The notes under the pieces are model-generated. The model searched no databases. It was given only the letters and a program-made list of their open reading frames with translations, and had not been told where the DNA came from. Below, piece after piece: positions 51,670 to 62,967 of a stretch of 64,000 nt of DNA. Positions within the stretch are counted from its first letter, which is position 1, and each line of letters starts with the position of its first letter. The translations under genes were made by a program, and so were the position numbers. Origin of the DNA: Thermobispora bispora DSM 43833 (lineage in GTDB: Bacteria > Actinomycetota > Actinomycetes > Streptosporangiales > Streptosporangiaceae); assembly GCF_000092645.1 (NCBI RefSeq), contig NC_014165.1, positions 2,790,001-2,854,000 on the forward strand, read 5' to 3'.

Positions 51670-51860
51670 CCCTCGTGCCGAGCAAGGGCCGCCCGCGTCA
51701 CTTCGCGTTCTCGTCTGCCGACCTTGAGAAAGCCGTTCCGACAAGCAGGGCAGCGGTTCGCAAAGTCAAGCGTAGCGCAGCCAGAGGTCTGGCCAGCAGT
51801 GGGTTGATCACCTCGACACCGCAAAGTCAACATGCGATACCCGATGGTGACGGATCCGTT

Positions 51861-51889
51861 GTGACGTCTTTGACAGGTGGGTTTAGGGT
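51861..51889 (+). promoter_or_regulatory. Promoter of the membrane protein gene at 51898, near-leaderless
   Basis: -35 GTGACG (51861-51866), a 17-bp spacer and -10 TAGGGT (51884-51889), then 8 nt to the GTG start. The transcript probably begins at or next to the start codon. The same TAGGGT-N8-GTG layout precedes guaB1. Confidence 0.55.
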
Positions 51890-51897
51890 TCATCAGC

Positions 51898-53094
51898 GTG
51901 GCTGACAGCTCCTCAGACCTGCCGATGCAGGATCCGCCCACCGACCCCACGGGTTCGCTGTTCCGCCAGCCGTTCCCCGGAGGTCCCGCGGCGGATCCCG
52001 GGCCGTACGGCCCTGCGCCGCGCGGCCCGGTCGACGACGGCCCCGCCCACGGGATGAGCGGGAGAGACGATCCGCCCCCGCGCACGCCGCCGGAGCACCG
52101 CCCGCCCGCGCCCCCGCCGCAGGAGCGGTCCGAGCCGGTACGGCCGGCGGAGCCCGCGCGCCCCTGGCCGCCGGTGGGCGCCACCGGACCGGCGGAGGAC
52201 GCTCCCCGCCGCCCGTACCAACCTCCGCCCCCGGAGGACGATCCGTACAAACCGTTCGTGACGGCCGGTCAGATCAGCGGGCCGCGGACCCCGCCCGCGC
52301 ACCGGCAGCAGGAGCTGTGGAAGGCCGTCTTCGGCGAGGGCCAGACCGCGGGCTCGTTCGTCGAGGACGATGAGGAGGAGAAGCGGCCGATCTGGCTCTA
52401 CGCGCTGGTGGGCTCGGTGATCGTGGCGCTCACCGCCGCGCTGCTGTGGGCGTTCCTCGCCGGGCCGCTGAGCGCGGGGGCCGACGCCGACGACGCCAAG
52501 TCCGCGCCGTCGCCGAGCCCGTCGGCCACGGCGGCGAAGAGCCAGGCGGCGCTGCCGCCCCTGCCCACCTATAAGGGGACGCCGTCTCCGGTGCTCGGCG
52601 TGGTCGCCGACCGCGCCGCGGGCATCACCCTCCCCCGGCTCGGCGGCCCCTGGCGGCTGGACCAGGACCCTCAGGCGAAGCACGGCTTCGCCACGCGGCA
52701 GTACGCCCCGGCCGGGACGGCGGGCGGGGCGGAGGCCTTGCTGCTGTCCGGCAGGCTGCCCGAGTCGCTCGCCTCCCGCTACACCGCGCCGGACCGGCTC
52801 GACCCCGTGGTGAGCGCGGTGGCCTACCAGGTGCGCAAGTCCCAGTTCCCCGAGGTCACCAAGGCGGCCAAGGTGGCCCGGCAGCGGCTGTCGCGCCACG
52901 GCCTCACCGGCCTGATCGCCGCCTACCGGATGACCTCCCCCGGGGAGACGGTCACGCTGGTGGTCGCGGTGGTGAACACCGGAACCGACCTGCCGAGCGT
53001 CGTCGCCATGGCGGTGCCCGCGTCCGCCAAGGAGCTGCTGCCCGACATCAACACGGTGTTCCGGTCGATCCGCCCGATCCGGTCGTCGTCCTGA
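51898..53094 (+). CDS. Proline-rich single-pass membrane protein of unknown function
   Basis: A 398-residue protein. Residues 1-150 are Pro/Arg/Asp-rich and cytoplasmic. DDEEEKRPIWLYALVGSVIVALTAALLWAFLAG gives one transmembrane helix at about 170. A Ser/Pro/Ala linker (SAPSPSPSATAAKS) follows, then an outer domain of about 200 residues (GITLPRLGGPWRLDQDPQAKHGFATRQYAP, AYQVRKSQFPEVTKAAKVARQRL). I do not recognise the outer domain; conserved actinobacterial membrane-anchored proteins of this shape are common. GTG 51898 is chosen from the promoter layout. It is divergent from leuS. Confidence 0.8.
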   Translation: MADSSSDLPMQDPPTDPTGSLFRQPFPGGPAADPGPYGPAPRGPVDDGPAHGMSGRDDPPPRTPPEHRPPAPPPQERSEPVRPAEPARPWPPVGATGPAEDAPRRPYQPPPPEDDPYKPFVTAGQISGPRTPPAHRQQELWKAVFGEGQTAGSFVEDDEEEKRPIWLYALVGSVIVALTAALLWAFLAGPLSAGADADDAKSAPSPSPSATAAKSQAALPPLPTYKGTPSPVLGVVADRAAGITLPRLGGPWRLDQDPQAKHGFATRQYAPAGTAGGAEALLLSGRLPESLASRYTAPDRLDPVVSAVAYQVRKSQFPEVTKAAKVARQRLSRHGLTGLIAAYRMTSPGETVTLVVAVVNTGTDLPSVVAMAVPASAKELLPDINTVFRSIRPIRSSS

Positions 53095-53255
53095 GCGCAC
53101 GCGTCGCGGTGCCGCCCGCCGCCCGGCACACGGGCCCGCCGGGAGGCCCGCGCGGCCGGCGACGCGCTCCCTTACGCGCTGTCGGCGCGCAGGCCGTCCG
53201 CCGTACGGGATCGCCCCGGCATGCCGCTCCCCGCACGCCCGGCCGCTCAAGCCGC

Positions 53256-53298
53256 CGCATCGGGGCGCATCGTGGCTCGCATCGGGGCGCATCGTGGC
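53256..53298. repeat. 22-bp tandem repeat, two copies
   Basis: CGCATCGGGGCGCATCGTGG plus C occurs at 53256-53276 and 53278-53298, separated by one T. It lies in the 280-bp space between two convergent genes, where no other feature is seen. Confidence 0.75.
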
Positions 53299-53374
53299 CG
53301 CCCTCCGGGAACCGCAGCCCCGGCCGGCCGCGTGACCGCCGCGGGGGCGGCGGCCACGCACCCCGCGGACGGCG

Positions 53375-54649
53375 TCAGAAGGTGCAGGTCATGTGCTTGA
53401 TGCCGTTGATGAAGCTGGAGAAGAGCCGCTCGGGAGTGCCCGCCTCGATCTGCGGCACCCGGTGAAGCAGCTCCCGGAAGATCACCGAGATCTCCCGGCG
53501 GGCGAGGTGGGCGCCGAGGCAGAAGTGCGGCCCGGGGCCGCCGAAGGCGACGTGCGGGTTGGGGGTGCGGCCGATGTCGAACCGCTGGGGGTCGGGGAAG
53601 ACGCGCTCGTCCCGGTTGGCCGACCAGTAGAAGAGGAGGACCTTCTCCCCCTTGCGGTAGAGGTTGCCGTTCATCACGTGGTCCTGGGTGACCTTCCGGC
53701 GCATCCAGTTCACCGGTGAGGCGAGCCGCACGATCTCCTCGACCGCGGTGGGGGTGTAGCCCTCGATGTCCTGCAGCCAGCGGTGCTTCTGGTCGGGGTG
53801 CACGGTGAGCAGGTACAGGCCGTGCGAGATGGCCTGCCGGGTGGTCTCGTTGCCCGCGACCACGAGGAGGATGAAGAAGGATCCGATCTCCTGCGGGGTG
53901 AGGCGCTCGCCGTCGATGTTCGCGTTGATGAGCGCGGACGTGATGTCGTTGGTGGGGTTCTTCTCCCGGTAGGCGGCGAGGTCCTGGAGGAGCTGGTTGA
54001 GCTCCATCCCGGCGGTGAGCAGCGCGGTGCCGATGGACTCCGCGTCGCTCACGTACTCGCGGTCGGATGAGCCGAGGATGATGTTCGACCGCTCGAAGAC
54101 GAAGTGGTAGTCCCGCTCCGGGATCCCCATCATGTCGCAGATGATCTTCAGGGGGAGCTTGGCCGCCACCTCGGTGACGAAGTCGCAGCCGGGGCCGATG
54201 CGGAGCAGATCGTCGACGATCTTCCGGGCGGCCGCCTCGACGTCGCCCTCGAGCTTCTTGACCATGCGCGGGGTGAAGGCCCGGGAGATGATCCGCCGCA
54301 GCCGCGCGTGCCGCGGATCGTCCATGTTGATCATGGAGCCGAAGTACTCGGCGAACTCGGTGGGCATGTCGGGGATGCTCACCGCGCCGCCCTGGCCCGA
54401 GCAGAAGATCTGCGGGTTGCGGCTCGCCTCGACGACGTCCGCGTGCCGTACGAGCGCGTGGTAGCCGGGGCCGGCCTCGACGGGAAGGGGGGTCTCGGGC
54501 TCCTCGAAGAACGCCGGCTTGTCCAGCTCGCGGAGCAGCCGGAACGCGTGCTCGCGCTCCTCGATGGGACGGGCCCAGAAGTCCCAGTCGGACAGGTTGA
54601 TGTCCGCGGCCGACGTGATGGGCAGGCGCTCGGCCGGCTGGGTCGTCAT
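53375..54649 (-). CDS. Cytochrome P450, CYP124-like
   Basis: A 424-residue soluble P450. The I-helix is FFILLVVAGNETTRQAISHG, EEIVRLASPVNWMRR has the ExxR-linked region, and the heme loop FGGPGPHFCLGAHLARREI has Cys377 as axial ligand. AEYFGSMINMDDPRHARLRRIISRAFTPRMV, ICDMMGIPE and the end FINGIKHMTCTF closely follow mycobacterial CYP124, an omega-hydroxylase of methyl-branched lipids; CYP125/142 sterol hydroxylases are alternatives. ATG 54649 follows GGAGGAGACGGA. It is divergent from an acyl-CoA ligase. Electrons must come from a ferredoxin encoded elsewhere. Confidence 0.9.
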   Translation of the reverse strand: MTTQPAERLPITSAADINLSDWDFWARPIEEREHAFRLLRELDKPAFFEEPETPLPVEAGPGYHALVRHADVVEASRNPQIFCSGQGGAVSIPDMPTEFAEYFGSMINMDDPRHARLRRIISRAFTPRMVKKLEGDVEAAARKIVDDLLRIGPGCDFVTEVAAKLPLKIICDMMGIPERDYHFVFERSNIILGSSDREYVSDAESIGTALLTAGMELNQLLQDLAAYREKNPTNDITSALINANIDGERLTPQEIGSFFILLVVAGNETTRQAISHGLYLLTVHPDQKHRWLQDIEGYTPTAVEEIVRLASPVNWMRRKVTQDHVMNGNLYRKGEKVLLFYWSANRDERVFPDPQRFDIGRTPNPHVAFGGPGPHFCLGAHLARREISVIFRELLHRVPQIEAGTPERLFSSFINGIKHMTCTF

Positions 54650-54773
54650 TCCGTCTCCTCCCGCCTCGAAAATTGAAACCGAATTCGATTCTGTACCCGT
54701 CGCGGTGCAGGTATCAGCCTGATTACACGCTCTCCGGACCGATTGCACCAGAGCCCTCGCTTATTACGCTGAG

Positions 54774-54791
54774 ATACCTACCGGTTGGTAT
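54774..54791. promoter_or_regulatory. TetR-like operator upstream of the acyl-CoA ligase
   Basis: ATACCTACCGGTTGGTAT is an 18-bp near-perfect palindrome (one mismatched pair) ending 25 bp upstream of the ligase start. The form is typical of TetR-family sites at lipid genes; no tetR gene lies in the window. Confidence 0.55.
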
Positions 54792-54816
54792 GAACTCACC
54801 CCCCCGAGGAGCGCAC

Positions 54817-56343
54817 ATGCTCAACCTGGCCGTCGTGCTGGAGGACAGCGCCCGGGTATACCCCGACCGCACGGCACTGGTCTACGGAGACCTCCGCGTG
54901 CCGTACTCGCTGGTCAACACCCTGGCGAACCAGGTCGCCAACCTTCTCGTCTCGCGGGGCATCCGCAAGGGCGACAAGGTCGCCCTGCTCTGCCCCAACC
55001 TGCCGTATTTCCCATTCGTCTACTTCGGCATCCTGAAGGCCGGCGCGACGGCGGTGCCGCTCAACGTGCTGCTCCAATCCCGTGAGATCACCTACCACCT
55101 CACCGACTCCGATGCGAAGGCCCTCTTCTGCTTCGAGGGCACGCCCGAGCTCCCCATCGGCGAGCGGGGCCGCGCCGGCTTCGAGGCCGCCGAGGTGACC
55201 GAGCACTTCATCGTGCTGCCCGCCACGCCGTTCGCCAAGGAGTCCCAGTACGGCGAGACCCTGTGGGCGGCCATCGAGGGCATGTCTGGCGAGTTCTCCA
55301 CCGTGACGACGGCCGCCGACGACACCGCGGTGATCCTCTACACCAGCGGCACCACGGGGCAGCCGAAGGGCGCCGAGCTCACCCACCAGAACATGCTCAT
55401 GAACGCCATGGTGAGCGACGAGATGTTCCCGCGGGGTGAGGACGACGTCTACCTGACCGTGCTGCCGCTGTTCCACTCCTTCGGCCAGACCGTGATGATG
55501 AACGCCGGTTTCCGGCGCCACGCCACCCTGGTGCTGATGCCGCGGTTCGAGCCGGTCGAGGCGCTCAAGCTCATGGAGCAGGAGAAGGTCACCCTGTTCG
55601 TCGGGGTGCCGACCATGTACTGGGCGATGCTCACCGCGGTCCACACCGGGCAGGCCTCGGTCCCGAGCGCGCTCCGCACCGTGGTCTCCGGCGGCGCCTC
55701 GCTCCCGGTCGAGGTGCTCAAGGACTTCAAGGAGACGTTCGGCCTCCAGATCCTCGAGGGCTACGGGCTCTCCGAGACCTCCCCGGTGGCCTCGTTCAAC
55801 CAGCTCGGCCGCCCGGCCAAGCCGGGGTCGATCGGCACCCCGATCTGGGGCGTGGAGATGAAGCTCGTCGACGCCGACTGGAACGAGGTCGACGACGTCG
55901 GCGAGATCGCCATCCGCGGGCACAACGTGATGAAGGGCTACTACAAGCGGCCCGAGGCGACCGCCGAGGTGATGAAGGACGGCTGGTTCCGCACCGGTGA
56001 CATCGCCCGGCGCGACGAGGACGGCTACTACTACATCATCGACCGGGCCAAGGACATGATCATCCGCGGCGGGTTCAACGTCTACCCGCGGGAGGTCGAA
56101 GAGGTCCTCATGACCCACCCCGCGGTCTCGCTCGCCGCGGTCGTCGGGGTGCCGCACGAGTCGCACGGCGAGGAGATCAAGGCGTTCATCATCCGCAAGC
56201 CGGGCGCCGAGGTCACCGAGGAGGAGCTGATCGCCTGGGCCAAGGAGAACATGGCGGCCTACAAGTACCCGCGGATCATCGAGTTCCGTGACTCCCTCCC
56301 GATGACCGCCACGGGGAAGATCCTCAAGCGCGAGCTGCGCTGA
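54817..56343 (+). CDS. Long-chain fatty acid-CoA ligase
   Basis: A 508-residue ANL-superfamily adenylating enzyme joining fatty acids to CoA. The P-loop is ILYTSGTTGQPKGAELTH and the substrate-site motif is EGYGLSETSPVASFN. The hinge is DGWFRTGDIARRDEDGYYYIIDRAKDMIIRGGFNVYPREVEE, and catalytic Lys is in TATGKILKREL. ATG 54817 follows GAGGAG with 6 nt. It probably activates chains for modification or breakdown together with the divergent P450. A TetR-like operator lies upstream. Confidence 0.93.
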   Translation: MLNLAVVLEDSARVYPDRTALVYGDLRVPYSLVNTLANQVANLLVSRGIRKGDKVALLCPNLPYFPFVYFGILKAGATAVPLNVLLQSREITYHLTDSDAKALFCFEGTPELPIGERGRAGFEAAEVTEHFIVLPATPFAKESQYGETLWAAIEGMSGEFSTVTTAADDTAVILYTSGTTGQPKGAELTHQNMLMNAMVSDEMFPRGEDDVYLTVLPLFHSFGQTVMMNAGFRRHATLVLMPRFEPVEALKLMEQEKVTLFVGVPTMYWAMLTAVHTGQASVPSALRTVVSGGASLPVEVLKDFKETFGLQILEGYGLSETSPVASFNQLGRPAKPGSIGTPIWGVEMKLVDADWNEVDDVGEIAIRGHNVMKGYYKRPEATAEVMKDGWFRTGDIARRDEDGYYYIIDRAKDMIIRGGFNVYPREVEEVLMTHPAVSLAAVVGVPHESHGEEIKAFIIRKPGAEVTEEELIAWAKENMAAYKYPRIIEFRDSLPMTATGKILKRELR

Positions 56344-56438
56344 GCACGGGCCGCGCGGCACCGGCGCCGGGGCGCCGCGCGGGCGCGGGGATCGGCCCCG
56401 TCACCGGCATGCCGTGGCGCCGCTCGTCCCGGGCGGCG

Positions 56439-57698
56439 TCACGGCCAGCCCACGGCGGGACGCAGCGGCATGTGGGCCTCGGCCCGGTCGTCGAGGCGCA
56501 CCGCGAGGACCTGGTGGAGCTGGACCTTGTCGCGCTCGAAGCCGACGATGCTCCCGGTCATGTACAGCCGCCACACCCGCGCGGTGCCCTCGCCGACCTC
56601 CTCGACCGCCTCGTCCCAGTGCCGGTCGAGGTTCGCGACCCAGTGCCGCAGCGTCAGCGCGTAGTGCTCCCGCAGGTTCTCCTGATGGCGGATCTCGAAG
56701 CCGATGTCCTCCATCTGGCGGATGAGGTGGCCGACCGAGACCAGCTCGCCGTCCGGGAACACGTAGCGGTTGATGAAGCCGCGCTTGTTCATGCTCTTCT
56801 CGACGCCGGTCGGGCGGGTGATGCAGTGGTTGAGCAGCCGCCCGCCCGGCTTCAGCTTCCGGTAGAGGAAGCCGAAGTAGAACGGCAGGTTCTTCTTGCC
56901 GATGTGCTCGGTGAGGCCGATCGAGCTGATCCGGTCGAACCCGGTCTCGGGCACGTCCCGGTAGTCCATGTGGCGGACCTCGGCGAGGCCGGACAGCCCG
57001 GCCTCGGCGATCGCCTTCTGCGCCCACTCGGCCTGCTGCCGGGAGAGGGTCACCCCGAGCGCCTTCACCCCGTACTCCCGGGCCGCGTGCATCACCATGC
57101 CGCCCCAGCCGCAGCCCACGTCGAGCAGGCGCATCCCCGGCTTCAGGTCGAGCTTCTTCGCGACCAGGTCGAACTTGGTGTACTGCGCCTCCTCCAGGCT
57201 CGCGTCCGGCCGGGGGAAGACCGCGCAGGTGTACGCCATGGAGGGGCCGAGCACCCACTCGTAGAACCGGTTGGACACGTCGTAGTGGTGGTGGATCGCC
57301 TCGGCGTCCCGCCGCTTTGCGTGGCGCAGCCCCAGCCGGGCGAGCCTGCTCCGCCGTACCTCCTGCGGGGGCGGCTCCACCCGCATGAGCAGCGGCTTGA
57401 TCCCCACGGACCGGAGCGCGCCGAGCTTCTTGCTCAGCGGCAGGTCGTTGAGGGTGAGCGACCACATCCGGTCGAGCAGGGTGTACAGGTCCCCGTGCAC
57501 GTCGATGTGGCCGGAGACGTACCCGCGGGCCAGCCCGAGCTCCCCCGGGGCCTGGGCGAGGTAGGCGAGGGCGGCCGGCGACTTGACCTCGATGGTGACG
57601 TCCGCGTCCGGCGGGCCGGCCTCGCTCCCGTCGTAGGCGACGAACCGCACCCCCGTGTCGGTGCCGACGATCTGCTCGAACAGCGCCGCAAGCCTCAC
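56439..57698 (-). CDS. tmsB: SAM-dependent fatty-acyl methyltransferase (TmsB/UfaA1-like, CFA synthase family)
   Basis: A 419-residue member of the cyclopropane synthase family. The SAM site is MRLLDVGCGWGGMVMHAA. Active-site segments include HYDVSNRFYEWVLGPSMAYTCAVF, RISSIGLTEHIGKKNLP and HCITRPTGVEKSMNKRGFINRYVFPDGEL. It lies 16 bp downstream of an FAD enzyme gene. That pairing is diagnostic of the TmsA/TmsB (BfaA/BfaB) system, where this enzyme adds a methylene at C10 of oleoyl chains. Without the partner it would be called a CFA synthase. GTG 57698 has a GGGAGGG site. Confidence 0.88.
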   Translation of the reverse strand: MRLAALFEQIVGTDTGVRFVAYDGSEAGPPDADVTIEVKSPAALAYLAQAPGELGLARGYVSGHIDVHGDLYTLLDRMWSLTLNDLPLSKKLGALRSVGIKPLLMRVEPPPQEVRRSRLARLGLRHAKRRDAEAIHHHYDVSNRFYEWVLGPSMAYTCAVFPRPDASLEEAQYTKFDLVAKKLDLKPGMRLLDVGCGWGGMVMHAAREYGVKALGVTLSRQQAEWAQKAIAEAGLSGLAEVRHMDYRDVPETGFDRISSIGLTEHIGKKNLPFYFGFLYRKLKPGGRLLNHCITRPTGVEKSMNKRGFINRYVFPDGELVSVGHLIRQMEDIGFEIRHQENLREHYALTLRHWVANLDRHWDEAVEEVGEGTARVWRLYMTGSIVGFERDKVQLHQVLAVRLDDRAEAHMPLRPAVGWP

Positions 57699-57714
57699 CG
57701 GGCACCCTCCCCTG

Positions 57715-59085
57715 CTACCTCGCGCGGACACACTTCTCGTAGAGGTCGAGCAGCCGCCCTTCCGGGTCGTACGCCCGCTTCACCGGCCAGTAGGCGTCCC
57801 CGTTGTAGAGCCGCCAGAACTCCTCCCGGTCGTAGTACGAGGTGGAGTAGAGCGACTTGTGCCCGTCGAGCCGGTGGACGGTCTCCTCGATCAGCCGGTT
57901 GTAGTACCCGTCCTGCCGGCCGGGCGGCAGCGGGACCATCCCCCAGAACCCGAAGTTCACGTAAAGACGGCCCGGGGCCAGCGGGTAGAGCGGCCAGTGC
58001 CGGGTGGTCTTGAGCGGGCACATCCAGACCGGGGTCATGCCGACCTGCCGGTGGAAGAACTCGAGGAACTCGGCCCCCCGCTCGACCGGCACCTCGATGT
58101 CCTGGATCACCGTCTCCCGCGGCGGCCGGCCCAGCCACCGGTCCGCCCGCGCGGTGATGCCGAGCCGCCGGTCGATGCCGACCAGCCGGCGGTAGACGTC
58201 CGAGCGGAGCCAGCGGCGCGGGACGAGGGCCCGGACCAGCGGGTGCTGCACGCCGAACGCCCGCGAGCACCAGAACCAGTCGGTGTCCCACCGCCACAGG
58301 TATCCGTGGACGGTGAGCCAGTCCCGGGTCCGGCTGCGGATGGACCGGTAGTAGATCCGCATGCCGGTGTAGTCGGAGGTGTAGGGCGCCCGGTCGGCGA
58401 ACGTGCCGACGGTGAGGTACATCTCGTCCGGCCCGAAGAACGTGCCGTCGACGAAGTCGGCCGGCCCGTCGTCGTGCTCGCCGCGCTCGCAGATCTCCTG
58501 CAGGGCGAGCATGCACTTGTCCGCGTCGGTGAACCGGATGTGGGTGAGCCGGACGTACGGCTTGACCGGGGCGAGCCCGATCCGCAGCCGCAGCGCGTAG
58601 CCGAGCGTGCCGTACGAGTTGGGGAAGGCACGGAACAGGTCGGCGTGCTCGTTGTCGGGCCGCGCCACGACCACCCGGCCGTCCCCGGTGAGGATCTCCA
58701 TCTCCTCGACCGACTCGTGCGGCAGGCCGTCCTTGAAGCTCGTCGACTCGATGCCGAGCCCGGTGACCGCGCCGCCGAGCGTGATGGTCTTGAGCTGCGG
58801 CACCACGTACGGCATGAGCCCGTACGGCAGGGTGGCCGCGACCAGGCGCTCATAGGTGGTCATCCCCTGCACCTCGGCGGTGCGGGTCTCCGGGTCCACC
58901 TCGAGCACCCGGTCGAGATCGCGGACGGGGAGCCCGGCCGCGGCCGTGGGCGCACGGAACCGGAACAGGTTCGTGGTGCGCTTGGCCAGCCGGGGCGGCG
59001 TGCCCTTGGGGATGGCCGCGTAGGACCGGATCAGCCGCTCGACGGCGTCGCGATGGGCGGTCAGACTGGCCGTGCGCTCCGGCAT
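57715..59085 (-). CDS. tmsA: FAD-binding oxidoreductase (TmsA-like), reductase for 10-methyl fatty acids
   Basis: A 456-residue FAD-PCMH-type flavoprotein. The FAD region is VQGMTTYERLVAATLPYGLMPYVVPQLKTITLGGAVTGLGIESTSFKDGL, and the substrate part contains TRHWPLYPLAPGRLYVNFGFWGMVP. In Mycobacterium and Thermobifida relatives the partner reduces the 10-methylene acyl chain to 10-methyl (tuberculostearic acid). It is the first gene of the pair. ATG 59085 follows AGGGGG with 5 nt. Plant DIMINUTO-like sterol reductases are distant relatives, but the tmsB neighbour decides the call. Confidence 0.85.
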   Translation of the reverse strand: MPERTASLTAHRDAVERLIRSYAAIPKGTPPRLAKRTTNLFRFRAPTAAAGLPVRDLDRVLEVDPETRTAEVQGMTTYERLVAATLPYGLMPYVVPQLKTITLGGAVTGLGIESTSFKDGLPHESVEEMEILTGDGRVVVARPDNEHADLFRAFPNSYGTLGYALRLRIGLAPVKPYVRLTHIRFTDADKCMLALQEICERGEHDDGPADFVDGTFFGPDEMYLTVGTFADRAPYTSDYTGMRIYYRSIRSRTRDWLTVHGYLWRWDTDWFWCSRAFGVQHPLVRALVPRRWLRSDVYRRLVGIDRRLGITARADRWLGRPPRETVIQDIEVPVERGAEFLEFFHRQVGMTPVWMCPLKTTRHWPLYPLAPGRLYVNFGFWGMVPLPPGRQDGYYNRLIEETVHRLDGHKSLYSTSYYDREEFWRLYNGDAYWPVKRAYDPEGRLLDLYEKCVRAR

Positions 59086-59317
59086 CACCACCCCCTGGGT
59101 CGGAGAGATCGCCTCCTAGGCACGCTATCCCGCGATCACGTCCGATACCAGAGCCGACACGTTACGTGAGCGAAAACTCTCCGGAAGGTCCGCCGCCATC
59201 GCGTCCCCTGACCGGGCCGGGGGCGCGCCGCCGGCCCGGATCCGCCCGGTCCGCCGGGGCCCTGGCACCGGGCGGTGGCGCCGGGCGGTGGGGCCGTCCG
59301 CTCCGCCGGGCCGGGCG

Positions 59318-60298
59318 CTACCCGCGGCGGCGGACCACGGGGTCCACGCCGTTGACCACGTTCCGCACCGGGCGTCCCTCGACCGCGGCCGTGAGGTTGT
59401 CGAGCACGCACTGGATCAGGCGGGTGGTGGCCTGCGGGGTGACCGCGGCCGCGTGCGGGGACAGGAGCACCTTGTCGCAGGAGCGGAGGGGGTGGTCGGC
59501 GGGGAGGGGCTCGGTGTCGAACACGTCGAGCGCCGCCCCGGCGAGGTGGCCGGACTCCAGCGCGGCGAGCAGCGCGGCGGTGTCGACGATCTCGCCCCGC
59601 GCCGCGTTGACCAGGATCGACCCTGCCGGCATGCGGGAGAGCCGCTCCTCGCCGATCAGCCCGCGGGTCTCCCGGGTGAGCGGCAGCACGAGGACGAGCA
59701 CCTCGCTGGTGGAGATCAGCGAGTCGAGGTCGCGGTAGGCCGCGCCGTACGTCTCGGCCTTGGGGGTGCGGGACCAGTAGGCGACCTCGCAGCCGAGGGC
59801 GCCGAACATCCGGGCACAGGCCGCGCCGATCGGGCCGAAGCCCACGATGCCGACCCGGGAGCCGGCCAGCTCGCGCCGCTGGAGGGTGAACTGCGGCCAG
59901 CCGCCCGACCGCATCTCCCGGTCGCCGTCGTGCAGGTGCCGCAGGAGGGCGAGCGTGGCGCCGAGGCACCACTCGGCGACCGCGACGGCGTTCACCCCGG
60001 CCGTGTTCGCGAGGGGCACCCCGGCGGCGGTGAGCGCGTCGATGTCGTGCCCGTCCACCCCCACGGAGGGCTGCTGGACGAAGGCGAGCCGCGGCGCGAG
60101 GCGCACCGCCTCGGCGTCCAAGGCGAGGGATCCGCTGAAGTCGCCGACCACGATCTCCGCCTCGGGGATCGCCTTCAGCATCGCGTCCCGGTCGTGGGCG
60201 TCGGGGATGATCACGTCCAGCCGGCCGGCGAGCTCGCCGAGCATGGAGCGCACGGCCTCTTCGGGCATGGGCAGCAGGGAGAGCGTCTTCCACTTCAC
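59318..60298 (-). CDS. D-2-hydroxyacid dehydrogenase
   Basis: A 326-residue NAD-dependent oxidoreductase. The Rossmann site is GSRVGIVGFGPIGAACARMFG. The catalytic triad is Arg in LVNAARGEIVD, Glu in VFDTEPLPADHPL and His in LLSPHAAAVTP. QPSVGVDGHDID gives the substrate loop. The substrate (glyoxylate, hydroxypyruvate or a phosphoglycerate) is undetermined. The start is either GTG 60298 (chosen) or TTG 60304; both share a GGGAG site. It appears monocistronic. Confidence 0.9.
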   Translation of the reverse strand: MKWKTLSLLPMPEEAVRSMLGELAGRLDVIIPDAHDRDAMLKAIPEAEIVVGDFSGSLALDAEAVRLAPRLAFVQQPSVGVDGHDIDALTAAGVPLANTAGVNAVAVAEWCLGATLALLRHLHDGDREMRSGGWPQFTLQRRELAGSRVGIVGFGPIGAACARMFGALGCEVAYWSRTPKAETYGAAYRDLDSLISTSEVLVLVLPLTRETRGLIGEERLSRMPAGSILVNAARGEIVDTAALLAALESGHLAGAALDVFDTEPLPADHPLRSCDKVLLSPHAAAVTPQATTRLIQCVLDNLTAAVEGRPVRNVVNGVDPVVRRRG

Positions 60299-60398
60299 GC
60301 CCAAGAGTCTCCCATCGCATGTGAAACGAGTTCTAGCCCGCGGCGCGCGGACCGGTCCCCAGGAGCGCCGGGACGTGCGGCGGTCGTGGCGGGCGTTC

Positions 60399-62533
<2,135 letters not shown>

Positions 62534-62967
62534 GCGCGTGCCCGGGTGAACCTCTGGGGTGATCCCGGGAGCCTGCCCGGTGGCGGGCGCCTGCCCGGGT
62601 GAGCCCCGGTCCCGTGAGATCGCGCGCCTCGGTAGGCCTCGGTAGGACCGTGTCCCGGTGCGAACCGGGCGCACCGGGGCCGGTGTAGTACACCCGGGCG
62701 GGCGGGAGCCGCCGGGGCACGGTGGAACCGCCGGGGCACGGACGGGCATCGCCGGCCTCGGATGGGACCGGCCGGGCGTCGCACGGCCGGTCCGCGCGCC
62801 GTGGGCGGCTCAGGTGCCCCGTGAGCGGCGCGCCGGGTCGCCGTGGCCGGCCCACGGGGGCGGCGCGGTGCGCCGGAGGCGCCGCCGCGGGCCGCCGGTG
62901 CGCCGCGTCCTCCGCGGCCCGGCGGCATGAGCTGGGCGGCGGCCCGATCGTGGGGCAGGATGACGGT
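62534..62967. other. Gene-free space between guaB1 and the DNA ligase gene
   Basis: 434 bp without a credible gene. Short direct repeats are present: GTGCCCGGGTGA-like units at 62537-62605, CTCGGTAGG twice at 62630-62645, and CCGCCGGGGCACGG twice at 62709-62740. No clear terminator for guaB1 was identified. Confidence 0.4.

Noticed and set aside
51604-51900. T-box leader for leuS
   Set aside because: Only a palindrome at 51654-51669 is present; no specifier stem, T-box sequence or antiterminator.
53375-54649. Sterol-specific P450 (CYP125/CYP142) call
   Set aside because: Similarity by eye is stronger to CYP124 in the AEYFGSM, ICDMMGIP and C-terminal segments, and no sterol-degradation genes are nearby; kept only as an alternative.
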